From JABHIE01 sp964584805 (GTDB lineage: Bacteria; Planctomycetota; UBA1135): a stretch of DNA of 64,000 nucleotides. The notes under the pieces are model-generated. The model worked only from the letters and a program-made list of their open reading frames with translations. It was not told where the DNA came from and made no database searches. Position 1 is the stretch's first letter; every line of letters begins with the position of its first letter. The stretch covers positions 1 through 64,000 of the forward strand of contig CAZPAY010000001.1 in assembly GCA_964584805.1 (NCBI GenBank), in the 5' to 3' direction. A program made the position numbers and the translations under genes. Below are positions 16,873 through 26,948 of the stretch, piece after piece.

Positions 16873-19800
16873 ATGCACATGCAACGCGCCCATCTTCCCT
16901 GGCTCAGTCTCCTTTTTCCATTCGTCCTTAGTTGCAGTGTTTTGCCTCTGCCGACCCTGGCTGAATTACAGCAAAATGAATCCGCCGCTGAGGCCGCGTG
17001 GGTTGCTGAAAACCCTGTCGGCGCGCTTGAGATTTACGCCGAGCTGATTGCGGATGCGGCCAAAGCGGCGACACAAGCCAAAGACCCTGAGATTGCCCTC
17101 GCGATGGCCGACGAGGCGGAATACTTCCTCATCCGCTACGGCACGATTGGTATGTCGCTCGGCAATGACACCCTGCACCGCGAGTTGATTGCCGACATCG
17201 ACATCCCCGCCCGCTTCGGTGAGCCGCACGCCATATTGCGCCGCCTGCAAGACCGACACGCTGATTTGCATTACCTCAGCGATTGGTCCTTTATCGGGCC
17301 GTTCGACAACGAGCGCGGGGTCGGGATGACATCCGTGTTGCCGGCTGAGGTGGCCCCAGCATTTACCGAAATTCATGATGGGAAAGTGCGCAAGGTCTCT
17401 TGGCGCGAATTACCTGCGGGGCGCTACCCCGATGAAGTCGTGCGCTTGGGTAACCTCATGCGCCCAAGCCGGCAGGTTTGCGCGTTGGCGCGCACTTGGG
17501 TGTTTAGCGCAAACGCGCGCAATGCTCGACTCTACCTATCCGTGAATGAAGAAATCCGCGCTTGGGTCAATGGTGCACCTGTGCTCGATGCTTTTGACAC
17601 ACACTCCTTTGCGTCCGATATGTTTGCCGCGACGATTGCGCTTGAGGCCGGCTGGAACGAAATCACACTCAAGCTCGGCAACCGAAACAGTAGCCTTCGC
17701 TTTGCCGCACGCTTAACCGACGCAGATGGCGGCGCTCCGCTTGCGCTCCGAGCTCAGGCACGCGCGCCTCAAGGGCAAGAGGCCTTAACCCTTAGCTCGG
17801 AGCCGGGCGCCGCCCACGACCCCAGCACTCGACCTAGTGCTTGGGCACGCTGGCTGGCTGACGAAACAGCCGAGGCCCGCTTCCGCCTTTCCTATTGCTT
17901 GCAAGCTCACGCAGCCCTTCCTGACCATAAGTTTTCAGGTCGCACGGAAGCCAAGGCCGCAGTGGATTTGGCACCCAACGACACCCGCTACCTTGCCAAC
18001 TACGCGCGCACTTTAGCTCCCAAGGGTTCGGCCGAAGAGACCGACCTCAACCCGTGGCTCGCGGCAATTGACGCCATCCTTGAGCAAAACCCTGCGCACG
18101 GGCCGGCCCTTCGATGGCGCGCGCTCAATGCGATGCACAACCAAAATATGTATCTCTACGCACTTGAGCTTTGCGACCAACGCTTAGTCCACAACCCCGA
18201 CAATTTATTTGCCGCGGGCGACCGAGCAGATGTCTTTGATTTACTGCAACAGCCCGCCATTGCCACGGCAAGCTGGCGCGCGCTTGCCGAGCATGATGCG
18301 TTACCCGACTACCCCCAGCAAATGCGCTCGGTTTTATCGCACCTGCCAAGTCAATCCACTCGTCATGCTCAAATTCAAGAGCAGCTCGCGAAGACGGGTG
18401 ACAAATCTGCAATCTCCCAAGTTGGCGCCCGTGCGGCACTCAACGAGGGTGGGTTTGCGGCCCGCGCCGACTACTTCGAAACGCAGGCTGCTCAAGCCAA
18501 AATTCGCAATCCCTGGGATTTCAACGCGCTCCTGCGTCACGCCCAAGCGTTCCTAGCCCAGGATCGCCCCGATGCGGCACGCAAAGCGGTTGACGAAGCC
18601 CTTGTTATCTGTCCCGATTCGGCCTCCGCCTGGGCAGTGCTTGCACGCGTTCATATCGCCAAAGGTGATTCCGAAGCTGCGGCCGATGCTCTTGAGCACG
18701 AGTTGACGCTCGACTTCACAGACGAAAACGAGCGCCGCCTACTTGAGCATTTGCGCACCCTAGGCACGAGCCCCTTCTTTGAAGACTACCGCGAGCCACT
18801 CGCCGACATCGTGGCGCGTCACCCCGAGCCGATGCAGCTGAAAGAAGAAGCCGGCCGCGAAGTTTTGCTTTACCGCTCCTTTACCAAAGTTGCGCCCGAC
18901 AGCCGCGCCCAACGCTACTATCGCATTGTTTACCGAGTGCTCAATGACAACGGAGCTCGTGCGCTAGATCAATTCGGCAAGGGTTGCGCGCCGGGCGATC
19001 AGGAAGTGCGTTTCTTGACCGCTGATGTTTATCACGCCGACGGCCAAGTCGAGCACGCACGCACCGGTCGCGGTGGCCGCCGCGGTGGTTTCGGCATGGA
19101 TTTACCCGCCCTCACGCCGGGCGATGTCATTGACCTCGAATGGACGCTCGACGATTTACGACTCACTTTCTTCGGGCAGTATTTCGCCATGAACGAAAGC
19201 CTCATCCCGCACAGCAACCTGCCTCTGCTTGAAAGTGAAATTAAAGTTTTTTGGTCGGACGACCTCCCGCTTTACTTTCATGAAAAAAACACGGCCAACC
19301 TGAGCGGCCTCACGGCAAGTTCTACCGAAACCGACAGCGACGGTATCCATTCTCGCAGTTGGCGACTTGCACAAGTGCCTCCTGCGCACACCGAAGCTTA
19401 TGAGCCACCCGCTCAAGAAACGGCCGCGATTATCCAAGCCACCAGCTACAAAGATTGGGATGCATTCGCCACATGGTGGTGGAACCTCATCGATGACCAG
19501 CTCACCGTTTCACCAGAAATGTCCGCAAAAGTGGCTGAGCTTATCGAAGGCAAAACGACCAAACTAGACAGGCTGCGTGCCATCTACGACTTTGTTGTCA
19601 CCGACATCCGCTACAACGCCTGGGAGTTTGGCGTACACGGCTACGAGCCATACAGCGCGCCCGTTATTTTCAGTCGCGGTTTTGGCGACTGCAAAGACAA
19701 AGCGATTTTGCTGCGTTCCATGCTTACGGAAGTCGACATTGACTGCGACCCCGTATTGGTATTCCGCACAAGCGGAAGTGGCGGCCGACGCTGGGAAGAA

Positions 19801-20649
19801 GATTTGACCCTCGCCATGGTGAATCATTTCAACCACTGCATCGCCTTCATCCCCGAGCAAGATGGCATCCCGGAAGAGATGTTTGTTGACGGCACCGCAC
19901 GACTGAACCCACTTGAAGAATTGCCCTACGACGACACCGGTGCGCAAGTTTTGGTGGTACGCAAAGATGGCATGAGCCGAGTGCGCATCCCCTTCCGTGA
20001 TGCGGAACACAACAATAATGAGCGGCGATATACGCTGGCTCTCAATAAAGACGGCAGTGGTCGCGCCAACCTAGAAATGCGCGCTCATGGCAAATACGAC
20101 CCATCCACACGACAGCGTTATGCAGGTGGTGGCGAAAAACGCCAAGAGCGTGTTGAGCGATTGATGAGTTCTATTTTTGGTGCGCTCGATGGCGCGGTTG
20201 AAGCCAGTTTCTCTGACCTCGAAGACTTAAGTGCACCTGTTTCCGTGCGCTTGGCCGCACCCGTGCATTCTCTCGCTTCTGCAAATGAGAATAAACTTGA
20301 GTTGCCACTCGCGCTCGACAAGCTTGATTTCCTTTCCGGAATCGCAAGCGAAACAACGCGCACAACCGACCTGCTCCTTGATGTCGCATGGTCCCGCTCG
20401 ACGACAACAACTTGGGTTTTCCAAGCCGATGATTTTCAGCTTGGGCATCTCCCAGAATCCGTGTCACTCGACATCGGCGAGGCTTCTTACGACTTCACTT
20501 TTGAGGTCGTCCCTGAGGGCATCCGCCTCACGGAAAATTTTGCCATCCGCACCCATCGTATTCCTGTTGAGCGATATGACGCCTTCCGCGAACTCTGCCG
20601 CACCATTGACGACAATCAAAACGCCTTCTTCCATATGGAGGTCAAGTAA
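16873..20649 (+). CDS. Very large exported DUF3857/transglutaminase-like protein with TPR-like region
   Basis: A 1258-residue exported protein. A signal peptide spans about 1-31. A beta-sandwich with sugar-binding-like character (about 135-285, from DWSFIGPFD to RAWVNGAPVL) is followed by helical TPR-like repeats (about 330-640). A DUF3857 domain occupies about 660-850, and a transglutaminase-like domain about 885-1010. The triad is complete: Cys940 in GFGDCKDKA, His988 in NHFNHCIAF and Asp1006 in FVDGTA. A C-terminal beta-rich domain (about 1030-1258) completes the family plan. The substrate is unknown. The start ATG at 16873 has an in-frame ATG 6 nt later; either gives the same signal peptide. 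Its stop overlaps the next paralogue by 1 nt (TAATG), so the two are made together. Confidence 0.85.
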   Translation: MHMQRAHLPWLSLLFPFVLSCSVLPLPTLAELQQNESAAEAAWVAENPVGALEIYAELIADAAKAATQAKDPEIALAMADEAEYFLIRYGTIGMSLGNDTLHRELIADIDIPARFGEPHAILRRLQDRHADLHYLSDWSFIGPFDNERGVGMTSVLPAEVAPAFTEIHDGKVRKVSWRELPAGRYPDEVVRLGNLMRPSRQVCALARTWVFSANARNARLYLSVNEEIRAWVNGAPVLDAFDTHSFASDMFAATIALEAGWNEITLKLGNRNSSLRFAARLTDADGGAPLALRAQARAPQGQEALTLSSEPGAAHDPSTRPSAWARWLADETAEARFRLSYCLQAHAALPDHKFSGRTEAKAAVDLAPNDTRYLANYARTLAPKGSAEETDLNPWLAAIDAILEQNPAHGPALRWRALNAMHNQNMYLYALELCDQRLVHNPDNLFAAGDRADVFDLLQQPAIATASWRALAEHDALPDYPQQMRSVLSHLPSQSTRHAQIQEQLAKTGDKSAISQVGARAALNEGGFAARADYFETQAAQAKIRNPWDFNALLRHAQAFLAQDRPDAARKAVDEALVICPDSASAWAVLARVHIAKGDSEAAADALEHELTLDFTDENERRLLEHLRTLGTSPFFEDYREPLADIVARHPEPMQLKEEAGREVLLYRSFTKVAPDSRAQRYYRIVYRVLNDNGARALDQFGKGCAPGDQEVRFLTADVYHADGQVEHARTGRGGRRGGFGMDLPALTPGDVIDLEWTLDDLRLTFFGQYFAMNESLIPHSNLPLLESEIKVFWSDDLPLYFHEKNTANLSGLTASSTETDSDGIHSRSWRLAQVPPAHTEAYEPPAQETAAIIQATSYKDWDAFATWWWNLIDDQLTVSPEMSAKVAELIEGKTTKLDRLRAIYDFVVTDIRYNAWEFGVHGYEPYSAPVIFSRGFGDCKDKAILLRSMLTEVDIDCDPVLVFRTSGSGGRRWEEDLTLAMVNHFNHCIAFIPEQDGIPEEMFVDGTARLNPLEELPYDDTGAQVLVVRKDGMSRVRIPFRDAEHNNNERRYTLALNKDGSGRANLEMRAHGKYDPSTRQRYAGGGEKRQERVERLMSSIFGALDGAVEASFSDLEDLSAPVSVRLAAPVHSLASANENKLELPLALDKLDFLSGIASETTRTTDLLLDVAWSRSTTTTWVFQADDFQLGHLPESVSLDIGEASYDFTFEVVPEGIRLTENFAIRTHRIPVERYDAFRELCRTIDDNQNAFFHMEVK

Positions 20650-23600
20650 TGCTTTCGATCCTTACCCTTTGCGCTCTTAGTTTCCCCCTCGCTGCCCAAG
20701 AGGCTGCGCCTGTTTCTGATGCTGTGAAAACGCCGCAAGAGTTCATCACGGCTCAATCCCTATTGGCGCACCCCGACTTCATCTCGGGCAATTACGAAGC
20801 CGCGCGGGAAGACTGGCTCAGTATGCTTGAGCACCAGCCCAACTCTAAGCATGCCGAAGCGGCCTTGCTGATGGTTCAATTCGTGGGCCCTGGCTGCGCC
20901 ACCCCTCTTGATTTTTCTCGGCTTGGTCGCATCGAATCCGAGCTCAGCGATGGCAGCGCTATCGAGGTTTTGCATAACATCCAGCTTGGCCTCATCCGAG
21001 ATTCACTTTGGCGCCAAAACCCACTTCCGCTTCCTGCCGACATCCATAAGGGCTGGGTGAAGCATTGGCGACTTGCAGGGCCATTCGGCACTCTCGACGA
21101 CCCCTTCCCGCTCAGTCGCAAGATGGCCTCAGGCCCCGGCGAAAGCATGCCAAACGGGCGTGGGGAAATGATCCAATGGCAATCCGTCGAGCGCACTCCC
21201 AATAAGCGCACCGCACCGGTAGACCGTTCTTATGAAGCAAACGGCGGCACCATGATGGCGACGGCCTTCCTCCAATGGGAAGAGGCAGGGCCGCTGTATC
21301 TCGAAGTGCGCAGCAGGAATACTTTCGAATTCTGGTGGAATGGCCAGCGCCACCTCAACATCAAGCGTGACAACTACGAGCAATCAGGCACAACTTTTCG
21401 CTTCCTCGTGCAACCCGAAAGTGGCGCTTGGAACACCGCTCTTTTCCGCTGGGCTTCTTCCGATTTTTTCGCACCTGCTCTGCGATTTTTCCATCTCGAC
21501 GGCTCGCCCGCAACCGTTCAAGAGGCCGACCCAACGACCTTCCCCGTGCAGTTTGCTTGGAACTACAAGCCGACTGTTTTTTCGTCGCAATCGCAGCCGC
21601 CTCAACCTGGTGCAGTCGTCTCTTCGTGGGATGATTTGCTTTTAATGTGCCAAGACATTTTCCATAACCAACCCCCTTCTGCCCTTGCATGGAAAGCTCC
21701 AAACGACAATCCTCAAGACTCTCTCACGAATGCCTACCATCAATGGCATCTCACCGCCCTCGGAGCTGCCGGGCACTTCTCAGCTTCTGAAAAGCGTCGT
21801 GCTCAAATGGCCACGCTTGAGCGATTAGAGCGCGGGCAAAAGACTTGGGCCGCTGCAGAAGAAGTGCGTGCTCAACTTCTCATCCAAGATGACAAACCAG
21901 CGGAAGCCCTTGCCGCAATCGAAAATGCCATCCTTGCCTGCCCAAACAGCATTACCCTTGCCGCAATCCAAGCCAAGGTTCTTGGCAAACTTGATGCGCA
22001 ACATACTCTGGGCCGAAAAGCCGCTTTGGCTAATGCGATGCGTTGGCCGCATCATCATTTAGCATGGACGCAACTTTGCGAGTGGTCCAAGCAGGCTCCT
22101 GAGAAACAGCGTTTCTACCGCAAGCGCGCATTGGCCGCCAATGGTTTCAATCAAGCCTATGCCAATGCGCGCGCTCAAGAAATCGCGATGCAAGGTGGCG
22201 AAAAATTGGCCGCACTTCGCGCGCGACTCGCAGATTTAAACGAGGCCTTCCCCTTTGACTTCCCCCGCCGCATGCAACGCCAACTCTGGTCCTTGCTGGG
22301 TGAATCTGAGCTTGAGCTTGAGCATTTACGCCACGAGCATGCCCAGCGCCCCGGGGACATCACCGCCAAAGCAAGCCTTGCCTGGGAGCTCATGCGCCTC
22401 GGCAATTTTGATGAGGCGCAGATTTTGCTGCATGGCGTCCTTGAAACGACGCCGGGCGATCATGGCGCTCGACGAGCACTTGAATTTTTGGGCGACGCAC
22501 ACGATCAAGCGGAAGATTTCTTTGCTGAATTTGGGCCCGATGTTGAATCGGCAATCGCCAGCACTCCAGAGGCCGATGACAAGAGTGGCACTTCCACCGC
22601 ACTCGTCCTTGACCACGGCATGCTCTACTACTTGCCAGATGGTGCCGCGAGTTACCGCAACCACACGATTACCACGGCTCTGGATGCCCAAGGCACACGC
22701 GCCATGCATGAGCAGCGGGCGGCAACTTTTGTGCATACGGTTCGCGTGCGCGATGCTTCGGGGCGTTTTTATGAGCCCAACTTAGTCGAAGACAATTGGG
22801 TCATGCCATCCTTAGACCCTGGTGATTCGGTTGAAGTCATTTATGACCAATACCATGCTTCCACCGATGGCGCGGCACCGACGGCTGCGCAATGGAAATT
22901 TGCTTCTTTTGATTCACCCTACCTGATTAGCCGTTATGTGGTTTACATCCCGGATGGTTTGCCTGGTGAGTTGCGCCTCCATCGCTTCGACGGCGAGCAT
23001 GAGGTCGTCCCCTGGAACCAGGGTAAGGTCCATATCTTCACGCGCAATAGCGTGCGCTTTCAACACGAACCGCTTCGCCCTACTGACCATGAACTTTTGC
23101 CTCAGCTCATTCAGGGGGAAGACACGCCACTTGAATGGCGTGTGAGCCTTTACCGAAATTGGCTGAATCGCCGCTCTAGTTTGCCGGCAGACATCGCCGA
23201 TATGTTGCGCGCCGATGTGTTGAGCGGAATCGACCCATCCTTGAGTAAGCATATGCAAGCAAAAGCGATTTATGCGGCCGTTCGGGAGCACATCCTTGAA
23301 TGGAAAGGTTCTAGCGATGTCATCGACGCTTGGCTTGAGCGGACCGGTGACCCGCTTCCTGTTTTGGCGGCCTTCTATCGCTTGGCCGACATTCCCTTTT
23401 CATGGATATTGGTCAATGACACCCTACCCGAATTAACTCCGAACATTGCAAAATTCGAGACCGGTGATGAGTTCACGCTACCCGGGATTTACCTCCCAGC
23501 TGAATCCACCGACGGCAACGATCAATGGCTTTTTCCCACAAATCGCGGTGCGCCATTTGGTGTGATGCCCGCTCATCTTGCTGGCACCCAAGCATTGATT

Positions 23601-24347
23601 CTTGACGAGCAAGGCTCTTGGGCGGAAACCACTTTGCCAAATGACGCTTTAGCTGATTCCTGGAATTTTGATCTTATCCTGACCTACACCTTACGCAGCG
23701 ATCACACAGCCACGACCACGGGCGAGTTTCGCATGACTGGCGCAGAAGGCTCCAGCACTCGCGAGCGGTTCAGTCAGCAAGAGCCCGCGCAGCTGGATCA
23801 AATCTCCCGACAAATCGCAGGGCAGTTCGTCAATGGGCTTAATCTCGAATCCGCTACATTCCCTGATTTAAAGGTTGCTAGCGCACCTTTACGCCTTTCC
23901 TTCCAAGGCAGCGTACCGAACTTCGTTCGACAAAGTGGCGACAAATTTGGCTGTCGTTTGCAGATTCCTGATTTACAGTTATCCGCAATGCTGGGCTCAC
24001 CTGAGCGCGAGTGGCCGCTCGCCTTCCGTCAGCAAACGCGGAGGCGCACCAAAATCCGCCTCGTGCCTCCTGAAGGTTGGTCTTTCGAATACGGCCCGAC
24101 CAGCAATCAAATCAAAGAGCAGGCATTCTTGTATGACTTCGTCGTAAACGATGTAGATGGCGCGCTGGAAGTCACGCGCACACTCACTTCGCGTGGACTT
24201 TGGCTTGAGCCTGAGGAAGTAAGTGCTTTCTTAGAAAGAATCACTTTTGCCGAAAAAGAAGAGAAGCGCGCGGTACGACTCATTCCGCCACCTGCCGAGC
24301 CTGAGGCATCCGCCGAAGCTAGTCCTCTGCAAACGGACAACCCTTAA
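20649..24347 (+). CDS. Second large exported DUF3857-type paralogue, transglutaminase site lost
   Basis: A 1232-residue protein with the same order of parts as its upstream neighbour: a short signal peptide (1-16, ending in AA-QEA), a beta-sandwich (about 133-265, WRLAGPFG), TPR-like helices (about 300-620), DUF3857-like (about 655-830) and a transglutaminase-like region (about 850-1000). In that last region the expected GDC is GDP: codon 902 (23352-23354) is CCG, proline, and I find no matching His-Asp. It is therefore probably a non-catalytic partner, possibly binding the same target. It is translationally coupled to the active paralogue and ends with a 29-nt overlap with the convergent ligase gene. 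Confidence 0.8.
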   Translation: MLSILTLCALSFPLAAQEAAPVSDAVKTPQEFITAQSLLAHPDFISGNYEAAREDWLSMLEHQPNSKHAEAALLMVQFVGPGCATPLDFSRLGRIESELSDGSAIEVLHNIQLGLIRDSLWRQNPLPLPADIHKGWVKHWRLAGPFGTLDDPFPLSRKMASGPGESMPNGRGEMIQWQSVERTPNKRTAPVDRSYEANGGTMMATAFLQWEEAGPLYLEVRSRNTFEFWWNGQRHLNIKRDNYEQSGTTFRFLVQPESGAWNTALFRWASSDFFAPALRFFHLDGSPATVQEADPTTFPVQFAWNYKPTVFSSQSQPPQPGAVVSSWDDLLLMCQDIFHNQPPSALAWKAPNDNPQDSLTNAYHQWHLTALGAAGHFSASEKRRAQMATLERLERGQKTWAAAEEVRAQLLIQDDKPAEALAAIENAILACPNSITLAAIQAKVLGKLDAQHTLGRKAALANAMRWPHHHLAWTQLCEWSKQAPEKQRFYRKRALAANGFNQAYANARAQEIAMQGGEKLAALRARLADLNEAFPFDFPRRMQRQLWSLLGESELELEHLRHEHAQRPGDITAKASLAWELMRLGNFDEAQILLHGVLETTPGDHGARRALEFLGDAHDQAEDFFAEFGPDVESAIASTPEADDKSGTSTALVLDHGMLYYLPDGAASYRNHTITTALDAQGTRAMHEQRAATFVHTVRVRDASGRFYEPNLVEDNWVMPSLDPGDSVEVIYDQYHASTDGAAPTAAQWKFASFDSPYLISRYVVYIPDGLPGELRLHRFDGEHEVVPWNQGKVHIFTRNSVRFQHEPLRPTDHELLPQLIQGEDTPLEWRVSLYRNWLNRRSSLPADIADMLRADVLSGIDPSLSKHMQAKAIYAAVREHILEWKGSSDVIDAWLERTGDPLPVLAAFYRLADIPFSWILVNDTLPELTPNIAKFETGDEFTLPGIYLPAESTDGNDQWLFPTNRGAPFGVMPAHLAGTQALILDEQGSWAETTLPNDALADSWNFDLILTYTLRSDHTATTTGEFRMTGAEGSSTRERFSQQEPAQLDQISRQIAGQFVNGLNLESATFPDLKVASAPLRLSFQGSVPNFVRQSGDKFGCRLQIPDLQLSAMLGSPEREWPLAFRQQTRRRTKIRLVPPEGWSFEYGPTSNQIKEQAFLYDFVVNDVDGALEVTRTLTSRGLWLEPEEVSAFLERITFAEKEEKRAVRLIPPPAEPEASAEASPLQTDNP

Positions 24348-25677
24348 GGCGCACCAAAGGGCGTAAATCGAGTGCTCTCGACGCGTCGCTTGACCTGGTG
24401 GCCCATTCGCCACCAGGTTGGTAGCGGGCGATGCTGTGCTCGGCTTGAGACAAACCTGATTCGAGTAATTCTTGCAAAGGGCGGAGATAACTGGCGTCTT
24501 GTGCCCCAAGCTTAGCGAGAGCAACAAGTTGCCGAGCCTTGTGCAATAGTGGCCGTGGGCCGTTTAATCCATAGCGGTGCGCGTCATGCCATGCTTTTGT
24601 GAGATCGTCAAAAGACCAATCCGCGACTAATGCCTCGGCCTCGGCGAGTGAATCTTTGTCATAGAAAATGCCCTGCACCAAGGCGGCAAGTGCCAACGAT
24701 AAATGCGGGCCGTGCGAATCGGCACAGCGAAGCTCAACTTGCGGACGCAATCGAGCCTCAGGAAATGGCGTGGATAAATGCAACTCCCAGTCGGCCATCG
24801 TGGCACGATCATTCACCATGTACTCACGGAATGTCTTCCCGCGACAATCGACATACCGGCCCTCTCGTTCGACAAAAAGCATCGGCACATCCAGCGCCCA
24901 ATCTACATAATCATCGAGAGTAGCCCCTGGGCGACAAAGTGCCTCAACCAAACCGCAACGCGAATCATCAGTGCGCGACCAAACATGACCGCGCCAACTC
25001 GCAAAGCCGGTCAATTCACCTGCCGCAACGGAACTGTGCGCGAACATCGCTGTAAAAATTGGTGAAAGGCGATACACCGCAACCAACTTGCGCATAGCAT
25101 CAATCTCGTCGGCGTGATCAAAATTCACCTGCACACCGCAAGTGGTCTTCATCATCCACAAGCCCAAATCGCCAGCCTGAGCTAGCCACGGCTCAAGGAT
25201 GTCATAGCGTGCTTTAGGAATACGAACGATCTCATCTGGGCGCGCGGCAGGCTGTGCGCCCAATGCCAAAAAACGCACCCCGCATTCACGGCTTAATTCT
25301 TTCAGCCAGCGGCAATACTGCTCAACCTCGGCTTCAAGTTCACGCAAACTGCGGCAAGGCGTTGAGCCAAACTCAAATTGCGCACCAGGCTCTAAGGTCA
25401 CTTGTCGACCATCCGCGGCCTTTAAACCGAGCAAACGCCCCGATTCAGTAATAGGCGACCACCCAGACTTAACCTGCAAGCGCGCGAGTAAATCCTCAAC
25501 CGTCACGGCGTCGCCCACCGCAATTACCGAGCCGCCAGGCACATCAGACGCATAGGGCAAAGGGCTGCCGTCTGCTCGTGTAACAAACTGCTCAAACTCA
25601 AGGCCCAACGCCCAATCTTTGCGCGGTCGAAAACCACGCGTCAAAGCGGTGCGCAAATCGGAATGAGTTAGAGTCAA
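24319..25677 (-). CDS. gshA: Glutamate-cysteine ligase, GCS2 type
   Basis: This enzyme joins glutamate and cysteine with ATP, the first step of glutathione synthesis. Family segments are GLEFEQFV (about 25-32) and the substrate-binding EPGAQFEFG (96-104), as in the plant/alphaproteobacterial group; the 452-residue length also fits. The frame is open to a GTG at 25809, but those extra 44 residues are Pro/Arg-rich and unlike the family. I prefer the TTG at 25677, which begins MTLTHSDLRTAL. No good ribosome-binding site is seen for either, so the start is uncertain. selD is upstream on the same strand. Glutathione can supply selenide from selenite, which would explain the neighbourhood, but this is inference. 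Confidence 0.8.
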   Translation of the reverse strand: MTLTHSDLRTALTRGFRPRKDWALGLEFEQFVTRADGSPLPYASDVPGGSVIAVGDAVTVEDLLARLQVKSGWSPITESGRLLGLKAADGRQVTLEPGAQFEFGSTPCRSLRELEAEVEQYCRWLKELSRECGVRFLALGAQPAARPDEIVRIPKARYDILEPWLAQAGDLGLWMMKTTCGVQVNFDHADEIDAMRKLVAVYRLSPIFTAMFAHSSVAAGELTGFASWRGHVWSRTDDSRCGLVEALCRPGATLDDYVDWALDVPMLFVEREGRYVDCRGKTFREYMVNDRATMADWELHLSTPFPEARLRPQVELRCADSHGPHLSLALAALVQGIFYDKDSLAEAEALVADWSFDDLTKAWHDAHRYGLNGPRPLLHKARQLVALAKLGAQDASYLRPLQELLESGLSQAEHSIARYQPGGEWATRSSDASRALDLRPLVRLKGCPFAED

Positions 25678-25876
25678 AACTAAAGAGGCGCGTGGCCGAG
25701 CAAACGCCCTAGCGAGTGGCGGGAGTGCATGGAAATCGAATCCACCGGGCGACGCCGAACGCCACCCCAACGGCTTTGAAGACCGCACCGGACACCAGCC
25801 CGGATCCACTCCCGTAGATGGCGTATTCTAAAGCCGCGCTGGGTGGCTCGACGAAAACGCCAAGCCAGAGTTCAAT

Positions 25877-26914
25877 CTAAGACAAAATCACAGCGGCTTC
25901 ACCCTCGGTAACTTGACCCACCAAAGCGGGTCGCGCGTCAACAGGGAAGGCCGCCTCAAATGCAGCGGCTTGACCTTCGGCGACACAAGCCAAAATGCCA
26001 CCTGAAGTCTCGGCATCAAAGCAAATATCAACCAGCCAATCAGGGATGCCCGGAGTCAATTGCACCAAATCGGCCAAAGTCACGCGGCTCTTCGCACTCG
26101 CACCCGAGATGACCCCCTTGGCAGCCAAATCAGCAGCACCCTCATAGAGAGGAAGACCAACAGCCCTCAATTCCATACGGACGCCACTCGCTCGTGCGAT
26201 ATTTCCAGCGTGGCCAAGCAAACCGAAACCGGTGATGTCCGTACCCGCCTTAACTTGGGCTGCCCGCATCGCCGCACCGGCAACATTATTAAGGCTGGCC
26301 ATGCCGTCCATGGCGGCTTCGATGTGAGCGGATTCGCCGACACCGCGCACCACACCCGTCGTAATGGAGCCTGCGCCAAGCGGCTTGGTCAAATACAGCA
26401 AGTCACCAGGCTTGGCGCCACTGTTGAGCACCAATTCATCCTCAGCACACTCGCCGTAAACCGCAAAACCAAACATCGGCTCGGCTGCTTTCATGGTGTG
26501 GCCACCCACCCAAAGCGCACCCGCTTCACGGACTTTCGCAACAGCACCGCGGAAAAGCGGCTGCAGCGTGTCTTCCTCACCCCAATCGGGCGGGAATGCC
26601 GCAATGTTGAGCACCACTGTCGGTTCGCCACCACTGGCCCAGATATCAGAAAGCGAATTCGCTACGGCAATCGCACCATAGGCATAGGGGTCATCGAGCA
26701 CAGGCGGAAAAAAATCGGTTGTGAACAAACCAATCCGCCCGTTGCTCATACGCACCGCCCCCACATCGTCTAGGCCTTCCGGCCCAACGAGGATGTCAGC
26801 AGACTGCGTAGCCGGCGCGATTTCCTTAAGAACCTGAGACAACTGCCCCAGTGGGAGTTTCGCCGCTCAACCGCTGCAAGCTGCGTATGCTGTGAGTCGT
26901 TTTTCTCGTGACAT
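25877..26914 (-). CDS. selD: Selenide, water dikinase, itself a selenoprotein (Sec16 at an in-frame TGA)
   Basis: SelD makes selenophosphate from selenide and ATP, the selenium donor for selenocysteine. The conventional frame begins at a TTG at 26842 and lacks the catalytic N-terminus. Reading upstream in the same frame there is a TGA at 26869-26867 and, beyond it, an ATG at 26914, with an in-frame TAG farther up. The restored start encodes a segment reading C-S-G-Sec-A-A-K-L-P-L-G-Q, which matches the catalytic Cys/Sec motif of SelD, with Sec at residue 16 (Cys17 in Escherichia coli) and the essential Lys19. The full 345 residues are the family length. The glycine-rich ATP-binding and DDVGAV/TTDFFPP segments follow. 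selA is 1.9 kb away. The TGA readthrough is inferred from alignment memory, not shown experimentally. Confidence 0.9.
26841..26859 (-). promoter_or_regulatory. Candidate bacterial SECIS hairpin in selD
   Basis: Starting 7 nt after the TGA, AACT-CCC (26859-26853) can pair with GGG-C-AGTT (26848-26841), with one bulged C and the 4-nt loop ACTG. The loop starts 14 nt after the TGA, close to the place where bacterial SECIS loops lie for SelB recognition. The stem is modest and bacterial SECIS elements are loosely conserved, so this is tentative. Confidence 0.45.
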
Positions 26915-26948
26915 TTCCAGTATTGTAGGGAACCTTGGGGTAATCTAA

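Noticed and set aside
26840..26842. TTG at 26842 as selD start
   Set aside because: It would remove the Cys/Sec catalytic motif and lies inside a conserved segment that continues upstream through the TGA.
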